64,000 nucleotides of DNA from Neobacillus rhizosphaerae (GTDB taxonomy: Bacteria > Bacillota > Bacilli > Bacillales > Cytobacillaceae): the NCBI RefSeq assembly GCF_937468385.1, contig NZ_CALBWS010000017.1, positions 37,556 to 101,555 on the forward strand, written 5' to 3'. The number at the start of each line of letters is the position of its first letter. Positions within the stretch are counted from its first letter, which is position 1. The notes under the pieces are model-generated. The model was not told the DNA's origin. It did no database searches and worked only from the letters and a program-made list of their open reading frames with translations. Of the stretch, positions 25,254 through 33,212 are shown in pieces. Both the position numbers and the translations under genes were made by a program.

Positions 25254-27143
25254 TTACTCATTTTCAGCTAGTTCACCCAGATAGGACCATCGTTCAATTA
25301 AATGTTCGAGCATTTCATTCAATTCTGCTTCTTGTTTCATCAAATCCTGTGCTTTTGTGAAATCGCTACCGGTGTTTCCTATTTCAAGAGCAATTTCTTC
25401 AAGCCGTGCTTCTGTATTTTCAATGTGCTCGTCAATTTCGCTCCATTCTTTTTTCTCCTTAAAGGTCATTTTTTTCTTCTTTTCTTTTTCTGGCGCTTTA
25501 GAAGGCTGACTAGAAACAGTTACTAGTTTTTGCGTTTCAACTGACATTTCTTTTTCAAGAAATTCCGAATAATTTCCATAGAAGGAATCAATGGCACCGC
25601 CACCAAGTAAAACAAGGAGTTGTTCCGCCACTTTATCGAGAAAATAGCGATCATGTGAAACCGTAATAACGACCCCGGGGAATTCATCAAGATAATCCTC
25701 AAGAACGGTCAAAGTTTGTGTATCCAAATCATTAGTCGGCTCGTCTAGCAGGAGGACGTTTGGTGCCGTCATCAAAAGTTTCAATAAGTAGAGCCGGCGC
25801 TTCTCCCCGCCTGAGAGCTTGCGAATTGGAGTACCATGAGAAAAAGATGGAAAGAGGAAGCGTTCAAGCATTTGTGCTGCCGAAATCGTTTTCCCATCAG
25901 ATGTCTCGACAATCTCAGCGGTTTCTTTAATGTACTCAATCATCCGCTTGTTTTCGTCCATATCTTCGCTTTCCTGCGTATAATAAGCGATTTTCACCGT
26001 TTGTCCCATGATGTATTCACCAATATCAAGAGGGATTCTTTTTGCAAAAATATTTAATAAGGTTGATTTCCCTGTTCCATTACGGCCAATAATTCCAATC
26101 CGATCCCCTGGTTTAACAAGTAAATCAAAGTGATCTAAGATCTTTTTGTCTGCGTAATGTTTCGAAGCATCCTTCAGCTCAAAAACCTGCTTGCCAAGTC
26201 TGCTCCCATTTAAGGAAATATCCAGTTTTTCACTAGACAGCTTTCCACTTGAAAGCTTGTCCCCCAGCTCATCAAAGCGCTGAATCCGGGCCTTTTGCTT
26301 TGTCGTTCTTGCTTTGGCACCACGTCTCATCCATTCAAGCTCTCGTCTAAAAAGATTTTTTCTTTTTTCAAAGGTGGCTGCCTCATTTTCTTCACGGATG
26401 GCTTTGGATTCTATAAAGGCCGCATAATTTCCTTTATAGCTATATAGATTACCGCCATCTAATTCAAACATTCTGTTAGCAACCCGGTCCAAGAAATAGC
26501 GGTCATGGGTGACTAGTAAAATCGATCCATTATACCTGCTTAGGTAATCTTCGAGCCACTTAACTGAATCAAAGTCAAGATGGTTGGTTGGTTCGTCTAG
26601 GATCAGTAAATCAGGCTCGGCAATTAATACCTGTGCAAGTGCGACCCGCTTTTTTTGTCCGCCAGAAAGCTCACCGATTTTCTTAGTAAAATCTTCAATT
26701 CCTAATTTCATTAAAATGGACTGGGCATTGGTGCTCACATCCCAGCCATTAAGTGCATCCATTTGCTTTTGTAATTGAAAAAGCTCTTCCTGAACCTTCG
26801 GCGCATTTGGATTAACATTAAGCTGCAAAAGTGTTTTTTCATATTCTCGCATCAATTTTAAAATGGGCGCTTCGCCGTGGAAAACTTGTTCAAGAATCGT
26901 TTTCTCTGTATCCAGCTCAGGCTGCTGATCCAAAAAGGCAATCGAATAGTCTTTGCCCGTGATAATTTTACCGTCATCAGGAACATCCAATCCAGCTATG
27001 ATTTTTAATAATGTGGATTTGCCGGTCCCATTGATTCCGATTAAGCCAACTCGTTCTTTTTCACTAATCGTAAAGGAAATATCATTAAAAAGTTGTTTCT
27101 CCCCGTACGTTTTCGAAACATTTTCCACCGTGAGCATTTTCAT
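25254..27143 (-). CDS. ABC-F family ATPase (YfmR/Uup-like)
   Basis: Ribosome-associated ABC-F protein, 629 residues, the size of B. subtilis YfmR. Two ABC cassettes are visible: Walker A GINGTGKSTLL (about 37-47) and GRNGTGKSTLL (about 360), with signature motifs LSGGQKKR and LSGGEKRR. A linker rich in basic residues (about 240-300) lies between them. The C-terminal 70 residues form a coiled coil (KKKMTFKEKKEW onwards) as in Uup. There are no membrane segments. Relatives help ribosomes through difficult sequences. Overlaps the HD gene by 4 bases. Confidence 0.92.
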   Translation of the reverse strand: MKMLTVENVSKTYGEKQLFNDISFTISEKERVGLIGINGTGKSTLLKIIAGLDVPDDGKIITGKDYSIAFLDQQPELDTEKTILEQVFHGEAPILKLMREYEKTLLQLNVNPNAPKVQEELFQLQKQMDALNGWDVSTNAQSILMKLGIEDFTKKIGELSGGQKKRVALAQVLIAEPDLLILDEPTNHLDFDSVKWLEDYLSRYNGSILLVTHDRYFLDRVANRMFELDGGNLYSYKGNYAAFIESKAIREENEAATFEKRKNLFRRELEWMRRGAKARTTKQKARIQRFDELGDKLSSGKLSSEKLDISLNGSRLGKQVFELKDASKHYADKKILDHFDLLVKPGDRIGIIGRNGTGKSTLLNIFAKRIPLDIGEYIMGQTVKIAYYTQESEDMDENKRMIEYIKETAEIVETSDGKTISAAQMLERFLFPSFSHGTPIRKLSGGEKRRLYLLKLLMTAPNVLLLDEPTNDLDTQTLTVLEDYLDEFPGVVITVSHDRYFLDKVAEQLLVLLGGGAIDSFYGNYSEFLEKEMSVETQKLVTVSSQPSKAPEKEKKKKMTFKEKKEWSEIDEHIENTEARLEEIALEIGNTGSDFTKAQDLMKQEAELNEMLEHLIERWSYLGELAENE

Positions 27144-27790
27144 GAGTGATTTTCATCCCATTCTTGGTAAAATTGTTCTAAAAATAGCCCCATCATTTGT
27201 TGACGGCTTTCGGCCATTTCTTTAGCTGATTTTGTATTCAGTAAATCCTTCAATTTAAGGAGTTTTTCATAGAAGTGATGAATGGTAGTTGATTTTCCCT
27301 TTCGATATTCTTCCAAACTCATTTCTTCTCTTACATTGATATTTGGGTCGTAGATGGGTTGTCCCTTTTTCCCGCCATAGGCAAATGCCCTCGCAATCCC
27401 AATTGCTCCAATTGCATCCAAACGGTCAGCATCTTGGACTATTTTCGCCTCGACCGTTTCGAGCACAGTCTTTCTTCCACCTTTATATGAAATGGAATCA
27501 ATGATTTGAATGATATGGTTTTTAGCCTCATTAGGTAATGAAATGCAGTGCAAAAAAGAGTCAAGTTTCGCTTTCCCAATTTCGATTGTTTCGTTAAGTT
27601 TTTCGTCAGGTATATCATGGAGAAGCGCTGCCATTTCAATGATAAACGGATCTCCCTGTCTTTCCTCCCTGCAAATATGTAATGCATTTCGACGGACGCG
27701 GTCGACATGGAACCAGTCATGTCCAGTTGCATCTTCTCCCAATTCGTTGTGAACAAAAATTTCGGTTTGTTTTATGATTTGCTTTTTCAC
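27140..27790 (-). CDS. HD-domain phosphohydrolase (YedJ-like)
   Basis: The 216-residue metal-dependent hydrolase has HDWFHVDRVRRNA (first His-Asp), ALLHDIPDEKL (the HD pair, about 78) and QDADRLDAIGAIGIAR (the last Asp, about 135). The substrate is unknown; YedJ-type proteins are putative nucleotide hydrolases. I moved the start to the GTG at 27790, eight bases after AGGTGT, since the upstream in-frame region has no ribosome site. Co-transcribed with the ABC-F gene. Confidence 0.88.
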   Translation of the reverse strand: MKKQIIKQTEIFVHNELGEDATGHDWFHVDRVRRNALHICREERQGDPFIIEMAALLHDIPDEKLNETIEIGKAKLDSFLHCISLPNEAKNHIIQIIDSISYKGGRKTVLETVEAKIVQDADRLDAIGAIGIARAFAYGGKKGQPIYDPNINVREEMSLEEYRKGKSTTIHHFYEKLLKLKDLLNTKSAKEMAESRQQMMGLFLEQFYQEWDENHS

Positions 27791-27839
27791 GATTACAACA
27801 CCTGCCTTTATCCTAGCTATTTTAACATGAACCAGCCAT

Positions 27840-27869
27840 AAAAAATAACCCCGAAGGTTCGAGGTTATC
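27840..27869 (-). terminator. Intrinsic terminator of the degV gene
   Basis: Ten- to eleven-base stem (27846-27856 with 27859-27869) and six T on the minus strand, sixteen bases beyond the DegV stop codon. Confidence 0.88.
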
Positions 27870-27885
27870 ATCTCAATGGCTTAAG

Positions 27886-28740
27886 TTAGTTTAAACCATT
27901 ATGCCAGCTGATTCCAAGAGTATTTTCACCAGCATGAACACCAATTACTGCTCCTAATGGACAGCAAATTACCTTTAGTAGTGGAAATTGTTCTTTCAAT
28001 TCAGCTTCCCAAACTTTAGCATGGTCTAGGTGTAAACCGTACAGGATATATACTTCTTTAAACTGATGCTTTTCATAGGATAACCTAAAGTAATCAAAGA
28101 TTTTTTCTTTTGCCTTTTTCTCACTCCTTACTTTTTCTTTTACCGTTAGTGCTCCGTCTTCAAAAGTAATAATTGGTTTGACGTTTAACAAACTTCCCAA
28201 GAAAAATTGGACACCTGACATCCTGCCGCCGCGATGAAGCTGTTCAAGGCTGCCAATTAGAACATAAGTCTCATTTGTGCCCTTTATTTTTTCCATTTGC
28301 TCAATCACGGAATCTAGACTGTGGCCAGCTTCCAGCAATTCCATCCCTTTTTTTAGTAAGGCAGTCATGGGATAGGTTAGGATATTGGAATCGAACGTAG
28401 TAACCGGTATCTCGACGAGCTTCGCGGCTTGCTCGCTAGAGGAAACAGTGCCGCTTAATTTCCCTGACAAAAGAACGGCAACAATTCGGTCGTAATCGTT
28501 TGCGAGTTGTTCATATAATGTTTGAAATGCTCCAACAGACGGTTGTGAGGTAGTTGGCGGATTTTTTTGTTGCTTTAATTTTTCAAATAATTGTGCAGGA
28601 GTTAAGTCAATCCCATCAGAAAATTCTTCCCCATCAAGCAAAATCGTTAATGGTATGGTGTATAAATCTGGATGATTTCTTAATTCATCATCTAAATAGG
28701 ATGTGCTATCGGTTACCCATGCCGTTTTGACCAAGTCCAT
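27886..28740 (-). CDS. DegV-family fatty acid-binding protein
   Basis: Of 284 residues, the DegV/FakB pattern is clear: VTDSTSYL at the N terminus, PLTILLDGEEFSDG, TSQPSVGAF (about 78-86), LSGKLSGTVSS, and RGGRMSG near 170. Such proteins bind fatty acids for the FakA kinase. It is soluble. The start ATG at 28740 follows AAGGGGAG. It is a single-gene unit with its own terminator. Confidence 0.93.
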   Translation of the reverse strand: MDLVKTAWVTDSTSYLDDELRNHPDLYTIPLTILLDGEEFSDGIDLTPAQLFEKLKQQKNPPTTSQPSVGAFQTLYEQLANDYDRIVAVLLSGKLSGTVSSSEQAAKLVEIPVTTFDSNILTYPMTALLKKGMELLEAGHSLDSVIEQMEKIKGTNETYVLIGSLEQLHRGGRMSGVQFFLGSLLNVKPIITFEDGALTVKEKVRSEKKAKEKIFDYFRLSYEKHQFKEVYILYGLHLDHAKVWEAELKEQFPLLKVICCPLGAVIGVHAGENTLGISWHNGLN

Positions 28741-28820
28741 CTCCCCTTATTTTTAGTATGAGGTCATAATATCTAGTTAAAATTATCGTACCCTTAAATT
28801 TGAACAATGTAAATATTTAT

Positions 28821-28851
28821 AAAAAAATAAAACCGGCTAAAGAAGCCGGTT
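28821..28851 (-). terminator. Intrinsic terminator overlapping a stop codon
   Basis: AACCGGCT (28831-28838) pairs with AGCCGGTT (28844-28851), with a five-base loop and a T-rich tract on the minus strand. The last codons and the TAG of the upstream gene (28837-28839) lie inside the hairpin. Confidence 0.92.
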
Positions 28852-29376
28852 CCCTTTCATCGATTGCAACTGCTTTACAGTTATAATCATAAAATCAATC
28901 ATTTCAATTAAATCATCCATTTGATCTTCACTTATTATTCGATCAAATTCCACTGTCATAATAGTAGTGTACTTTTTTTCTTCTTCTAGAGGGTTTGATT
29001 GTACAGTCTGAGTTACCTTCCTATTTGCTCCCCAAATTTCAGAGAGGATGGCTTGTAGCGCTTCGAAATCTATGGTTCCGGTTTTTTCGAGAAAAAAATG
29101 CAAACTTACATAGCACCCAGCTTGCCTATTTGACACCGAGCCCGGCAAGAGCTCAGCCGCCAAATTATTAAGTAATGCTTCGATTTCGATTTTTGCTGAA
29201 ATTACACTCCCTTTATTTTCCGGTAATCTGAAGCAAAGATTAAACAGACGGGACATTTTAGCAATGTTAAGCATATCATTTCGGTCCGTTATAACAATTT
29301 CTCCACTAAGATCCCGATCATAAAGTGCTCCTTCAATAACCACTTTCATATTATCAAAGGCCGTTGGATCAAACAT
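28837..29376 (-). CDS. Conserved-looking cytoplasmic protein of unknown function
   Basis: I do not recognise this 179-residue protein. It opens with MFDPTAFDNMKVVIEGALYD and contains EIVITDRND and EIEALLNNLAAELL; the last 40 residues are helical and acidic. There is no membrane segment and no metal motif. Its start at 29376 has a good AAAGGAG site and it lies fifteen bases downstream of fhs, so the two may be cotranscribed. Its last codons form part of the transcription terminator. Confidence 0.82.
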   Translation of the reverse strand: MFDPTAFDNMKVVIEGALYDRDLSGEIVITDRNDMLNIAKMSRLFNLCFRLPENKGSVISAKIEIEALLNNLAAELLPGSVSNRQAGCYVSLHFFLEKTGTIDFEALQAILSEIWGANRKVTQTVQSNPLEEEKKYTTIMTVEFDRIISEDQMDDLIEMIDFMIITVKQLQSMKGNRLL

Positions 29377-29390
29377 ATACTATTTCTCCT

Positions 29391-31073
29391 TTAGAAAAGC
29401 CCCACTGCATTTCCATTTTCATCCACATCCATGTTTAAAGCTGCTGGTTTTTTAGGCAAGCCCGGCATCGTCATTACCTCACCTGTTAACGCAACTATAA
29501 ATCCAGCCCCAATGGATGGTTTAAACTCTCTAACGTTAACGATAAAATCTGTTGGTCTGCCAAGCTTTGTTGGGTCATCGGACAAGGAATATTGTGATTT
29601 CGCCATACAGACTGCTAAATTTGACCAGCCGAATTTTTCAAAATCAACTAGTTGTTTTTTGGCCTTTGGAGAAAACTCTACATCCTTGCCACCGTAAACC
29701 TTTTGAACAATCGTTCTAACTTTTTGTTCAATCGAATCAGATAAATCATATAAAGAATGAAAATCATTTTCATCTTTTTCAATTACCGATAAAAGCTTTT
29801 CAGCAAGTTCTATGCCTCCTGCTCCGCCTTTTTCCCAAACTTCGGTTAAAGCAACAGCAACATTCTCTTTTTGACACCAGTCTAATAATGTTTGAACCTC
29901 TAAATCTGTATCAGTAATAAATTTGTTAATCGCAATAACAACTGGCAAGCCAAAGCTTTTGATCGTCTCAATATGTTTTTGCAAATTGGCAAATCCTAGG
30001 ATTAAAGAGGAAATATTTTCTTTTTCTAATTCTGTTTTTGCGACGCCACCATGCATTTTCAAAGCACGAATAGTCGCTACGATAACAACGGCTTCCGGTT
30101 TAATACCAGCACTTCTAGATTTAATATGTAAAAATTTCTCTGCACCTAAGTCAGCCCCAAAACCGCCTTCAGTGATAACATAGTCAGCTAACTTTGCTGC
30201 TGCTATTGTGGCAATTACGCTGTTGCAGCCATGAGCGATATTGGCAAATGGTCCTCCATGAATAAGTGCAGGAGTATGTTCAATCGTTTGAACAAGATTT
30301 GGTTTTACAGCCTCTTTCAACAATAATGTTAAGGCTCCTTCAACTCCTAGGTCTGCGACGGTAACTGGTTCTTTATTAATATTATAGGCAACGACCATTC
30401 GAGATAATCGTAATTTTAAATCCTTTAAATCTTTCGCTAAACATAAGACAGCCATTATTTCTGATGCCACCGTGATATCAAAGCCATCTTCTCTTGGAAC
30501 ACCTTGGAGCGGTCCGCCAAGTCCGATAATCACTTTTCTTAAGGCGCGATCATTTAAATCCACAGCCCGTTTCCAAACGATTCGACGTTGGTCAATGTTT
30601 AGTTCATTTCCCTGCTGAAGATGATTATCGATTAAGGCTGCAAGCGCATTATTTGCAGTGGTAATCGCATGAAGGTCTCCTGTGAAATGTAAGTTTATGT
30701 CTTCCATCGGCAATACTTGAGAATAACCACCGCCAGTTGCTCCACCTTTAATACCCATTGTTGGTCCTAATGAAGGCTCACGCATCGCAATCATTGCTTT
30801 TTTCCCAATCCGAGTGAAAGCATCTCCCAGTCCAACTGTCACAGTCGATTTTCCTTCACCAGCAGGAGTTGGATTAATCGATGTAACAAGAATGATTTTA
30901 CCACTTTCGTTTGTTTTAAGCTTTGTAAGCGCCTCATTGGAAATTTTTGCTTTGTATTTCCCGAATAACTCGAGATCGTCCTCTTCCAAACCCATTTTCA
31001 TTGCGATTTCGACAATGTGCTTCATCGTCGATGCTTGTGCAATTTCAATGTCAGACTTCACAGTTGTTTTCAT
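29391..31073 (-). CDS. fhs: Formate--tetrahydrofolate ligase
   Basis: Makes 10-formyl-tetrahydrofolate from formate and ATP. The 560-residue protein carries the ATP-binding [14 protein letters not shown] (about 69-82), [21 protein letters not shown] region and [13 protein letters not shown]. Length is normal. The start ATG at 31073 begins MKTTVKSD; a TTG six bases upstream is an alternative that fits the GGGGGA site better. Note that B. subtilis lacks this gene as I recall, so it is a metabolic difference, consistent with formate use next to one-carbon genes thyA/dfrA. Confidence 0.95.
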   Translation of the reverse strand: MKTTVKSDIEIAQASTMKHIVEIAMKMGLEEDDLELFGKYKAKISNEALTKLKTNESGKIILVTSINPTPAGEGKSTVTVGLGDAFTRIGKKAMIAMREPSLGPTMGIKGGATGGGYSQVLPMEDINLHFTGDLHAITTANNALAALIDNHLQQGNELNIDQRRIVWKRAVDLNDRALRKVIIGLGGPLQGVPREDGFDITVASEIMAVLCLAKDLKDLKLRLSRMVVAYNINKEPVTVADLGVEGALTLLLKEAVKPNLVQTIEHTPALIHGGPFANIAHGCNSVIATIAAAKLADYVITEGGFGADLGAEKFLHIKSRSAGIKPEAVVIVATIRALKMHGGVAKTELEKENISSLILGFANLQKHIETIKSFGLPVVIAINKFITDTDLEVQTLLDWCQKENVAVALTEVWEKGGAGGIELAEKLLSVIEKDENDFHSLYDLSDSIEQKVRTIVQKVYGGKDVEFSPKAKKQLVDFEKFGWSNLAVCMAKSQYSLSDDPTKLGRPTDFIVNVREFKPSIGAGFIVALTGEVMTMPGLPKKPAALNMDVDENGNAVGLF

Positions 31074-31231
31074 TACCAATTTAATCCCCCACATTCAACT
31101 AGAATAGAAATTACTTCTTTATTGTACCAAAAGAGCGCTTTCATTCCGATAACTAAATATGAACAAATTATTATCTTTTCTGAATTAATAATAATGTTTA
31201 TAATGTTAATATCGAATTTTTAAAATATTCA

Positions 31232-31261
31232 TTGACTTATATCTGCTTGAAGCAGTATTAA
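31232..31261 (+). promoter_or_regulatory. metA promoter with palindromic operator candidate
   Basis: TTGACT (31232-31237) and TATTAA (31256-31261) are spaced 18 bases apart. The spacer contains the palindrome CTGCTT-G-AAGCAG (31243-31255), placed where a repressor would block the polymerase. No S-box (SAM) riboswitch is present in the leader. Confidence 0.5.
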
Positions 31262-31309
31262 TGGATGTAGCATTTTGTAATATGCAAAAGAAGAGGGGGA
31301 GATGGTCAC

Positions 31310-32218
31310 TTGCCAATTAACATTCCAAAGCTTTTACCTGCTAGGGAAGTTCTAGAACAGGAAAATATATTTATAATGGACAATGAACGTGCTGGCAGCC
31401 AGGACATTAGGCCTTTAAATATACTCATTTTGAATTTAATGCCTGAAAAGGAAACAGCAGAAACACAGCTATTAAGATTATTGGGAAACACACCGTTGCA
31501 GGTAAATGTCAAGTTTTTAAAAACGAACTCCTATGAATCAACTCATACAAGTAAACAGCATCTTGAGCAGTTTTACACTACTTTCCCACAAATTAAAAAT
31601 CAAAAATTTGATGGAATGATTATTACCGGTGCACCGGTTGAACTATTAGAATTTGACCAAGTGAAATATTGGTCCGAATTAACAAAAATTATGGATTGGA
31701 CCAAACAAAATGTCACCTCAACCTTACATATTTGTTGGGGAGCACAGGCTGCACTTTACTATCATTATGGGATTAGTAAGTTTGAGTTACAGCGAAAATG
31801 TTCTGGAATTTATCCACATCGTATCTTCGAACAAAATGATATTCTTCTGCGGGGATTTGACGATCATTTTTATGCTCCCCATTCCCGCTATACTGATGTA
31901 TCAATTGAAGCGATAAAGAATAATACAAACTTAAAATTATTAGCGGCCTCAGATGAAGCGGGGGCATTATTGATTGCTTCCCACGATCGTAAACACGTTA
32001 TGATAACTGGACATCTGGAATATGAATCGGATTCACTGGCACAAGAATATGAACGAGATTTGAATAAAGGCATGGAGATCCATATGCCGGAAAATTACTT
32101 TCCAAACAACGACCCAACCCAGCCGCCAATTAATCGCTGGCGTTCCCATGGTCACCTGTTCTTTTCAAACTGGCTCAATTATTATGTTTACCAAGAAACC
32201 CCCTATTCCTGGGGTTAA
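31310..32218 (+). CDS. metA: Homoserine O-acetyltransferase MetA
   Basis: First committed step of methionine synthesis from homoserine. The 302-residue protein has the catalytic Cys142 in [10 protein letters not shown] and the His/Glu of [11 protein letters not shown] (about 235-237). Residue 111 is Glu (in APVELLEF), the position known to select acetyl-CoA; Gly there gives succinyl-CoA use. So despite the family name it should be an acetyltransferase. The start is a TTG at 31310 preceded by GAGGGGGAGA. Confidence 0.95.
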   Translation: MPINIPKLLPAREVLEQENIFIMDNERAGSQDIRPLNILILNLMPEKETAETQLLRLLGNTPLQVNVKFLKTNSYESTHTSKQHLEQFYTTFPQIKNQKFDGMIITGAPVELLEFDQVKYWSELTKIMDWTKQNVTSTLHICWGAQAALYYHYGISKFELQRKCSGIYPHRIFEQNDILLRGFDDHFYAPHSRYTDVSIEAIKNNTNLKLLAASDEAGALLIASHDRKHVMITGHLEYESDSLAQEYERDLNKGMEIHMPENYFPNNDPTQPPINRWRSHGHLFFSNWLNYYVYQETPYSWG

Positions 32219-32221
32219 AAC

Positions 32222-32249
32222 AAGCATCGGTTTTTCCGATGCTTTTTTT
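32222..32249 (+). terminator. Intrinsic terminator of metA
   Basis: Nine-base perfect stem (32222-32230 with 32236-32244), five-T loop, then a T run. Confidence 0.93.
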
Positions 32250-32332
32250 CTAATTTCCGAGAATTTCGATAATCCCTTTTTGTTTATTAATCGTATATTA
32301 AAGAAAGAATAAATGAGAAAGGGGGCATTCTT

Positions 32333-32545
32333 TTGGAAACAATCGCTGCAGTTCATCGCAATCATTTTGGAGAAATTATTAGTTTTGTTACTTCCGGGGG
32401 ACGGATCATATCCTACCGTAAAGCCTTAATGGATACTGAAAATGGTCTAATTCAAGGAATACAGGCTGTTCAGGATATGAACGGAACCATATCCTTAATC
32501 CCAGAAGCCGCTCAGTCATTTGACCATTATCCGAGTGTATTTTAA
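32333..32545 (+). CDS. DUF3892-like small protein
   Basis: The 70-residue protein has the pattern of the DUF3892 family: an opening beta strand (IAAVHRN), GEIISFVTSGGRIISY, ALMDTENGLIQGIQAV, and a Gly-Thr-Ile strand near the end. Function unknown. The start is TTG 32333 behind AGAAAGGGGG. It is a single gene with its own terminator. Confidence 0.8.
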   Translation: METIAAVHRNHFGEIISFVTSGGRIISYRKALMDTENGLIQGIQAVQDMNGTISLIPEAAQSFDHYPSVF

Positions 32546-32577
32546 AAGCACCTAGCCATGCTAAGTGCTTCTTTTTT
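32546..32577 (+). terminator. Intrinsic terminator
   Basis: Eleven-base stem with one mismatch (32546-32556 with 32560-32570), three-base loop, then TTCTTTTTT. Confidence 0.85.
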
Positions 32578-32642
32578 AAAATATAAGAATTTATAACATT
32601 GGACTTCGAGAAATGTCCAGCTCCAGGGGCCTTCCGCTTTTC

Positions 32643-33119
32643 TTATTCTTGTTCCTTTAGTTCTTGAACTTCTTTTATTGGATCAATCCGGTTCTGGTCT
32701 TCTTCAAAGAACTGTTTTTGAATATCTTTCAACGCATCAATCCGATTCTGGTCTTCTTCAAAAAACTGCACAAGATCTCCAATGCGATCAATTGAATCCC
32801 AGCTTAAATGATGCTCTATGCCTTCTACATCATTATAAATATTCTCTTCTTTTACTCCGATAGTTTTTAAAAACTGTTCTAACAAATCATGTCTAAAGAC
32901 TAGGCGCTTGCCAATCTTTTTACCCTTAGTTGTCAAGACAAGCCCCCGATATTTTTCATAGACTAAATATTCATCTTTATCGAGTTTTTGAACCATTTTC
33001 GTAACTGAGGAGGGATGTACAGACAGCGCTTCGGCAATATCAGAGACTCGAGCATATCCTTTTTCTTCAATCAAAATATAAATTTGTTCGATATAATCTT
33101 CCATACTAGGTGTTGGCAT
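32643..33119 (-). CDS. mntR: Manganese-responsive repressor MntR with duplicated C-terminal segment
   Basis: DtxR-family regulator of manganese uptake. Winged-helix motif [20 protein letters not shown] is near residue 25-44, and metal ligands Asp8, Glu11, His77 and the EGIEHH cluster (Glu99, Glu102, His103) are all present. The start ATG at 33119 follows GGAGGG, giving the family N terminus MPTPSMEDY. At 158 residues it is longer than B. subtilis MntR (142), because [11 protein letters not shown]...KDIQ is tandemly repeated near the C terminus, from a 54-base DNA duplication. Confidence 0.95.
   Translation of the reverse strand: MPTPSMEDYIEQIYILIEEKGYARVSDIAEALSVHPSSVTKMVQKLDKDEYLVYEKYRGLVLTTKGKKIGKRLVFRHDLLEQFLKTIGVKEENIYNDVEGIEHHLSWDSIDRIGDLVQFFEEDQNRIDALKDIQKQFFEEDQNRIDPIKEVQELKEQE
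32681..32788. repeat. 54-base tandem duplication inside mntR
   Basis: The segment beginning ATCAATCCG at 32682 recurs at 32736, a period of 54 bases (18 codons), with a few mismatches. It keeps the reading frame and lengthens the C terminus of MntR. Confidence 0.8.
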
Positions 33120-33212
33120 CCCGTACCCTCCATTGTCCATAATCACTAAAAGTTTACTATAGAAAAAATAGAGTGACAAGGCTCTTTATCACTCAAATCC
33201 AATTATCTGGAA

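Noticed and set aside
31074..31309. Possible SAM (S-box) or THF riboswitch between fhs and metA
   Set aside because: No S-box core stems, no T-box motif and no terminator/antiterminator pair; the metA leader is only about 40 bases.
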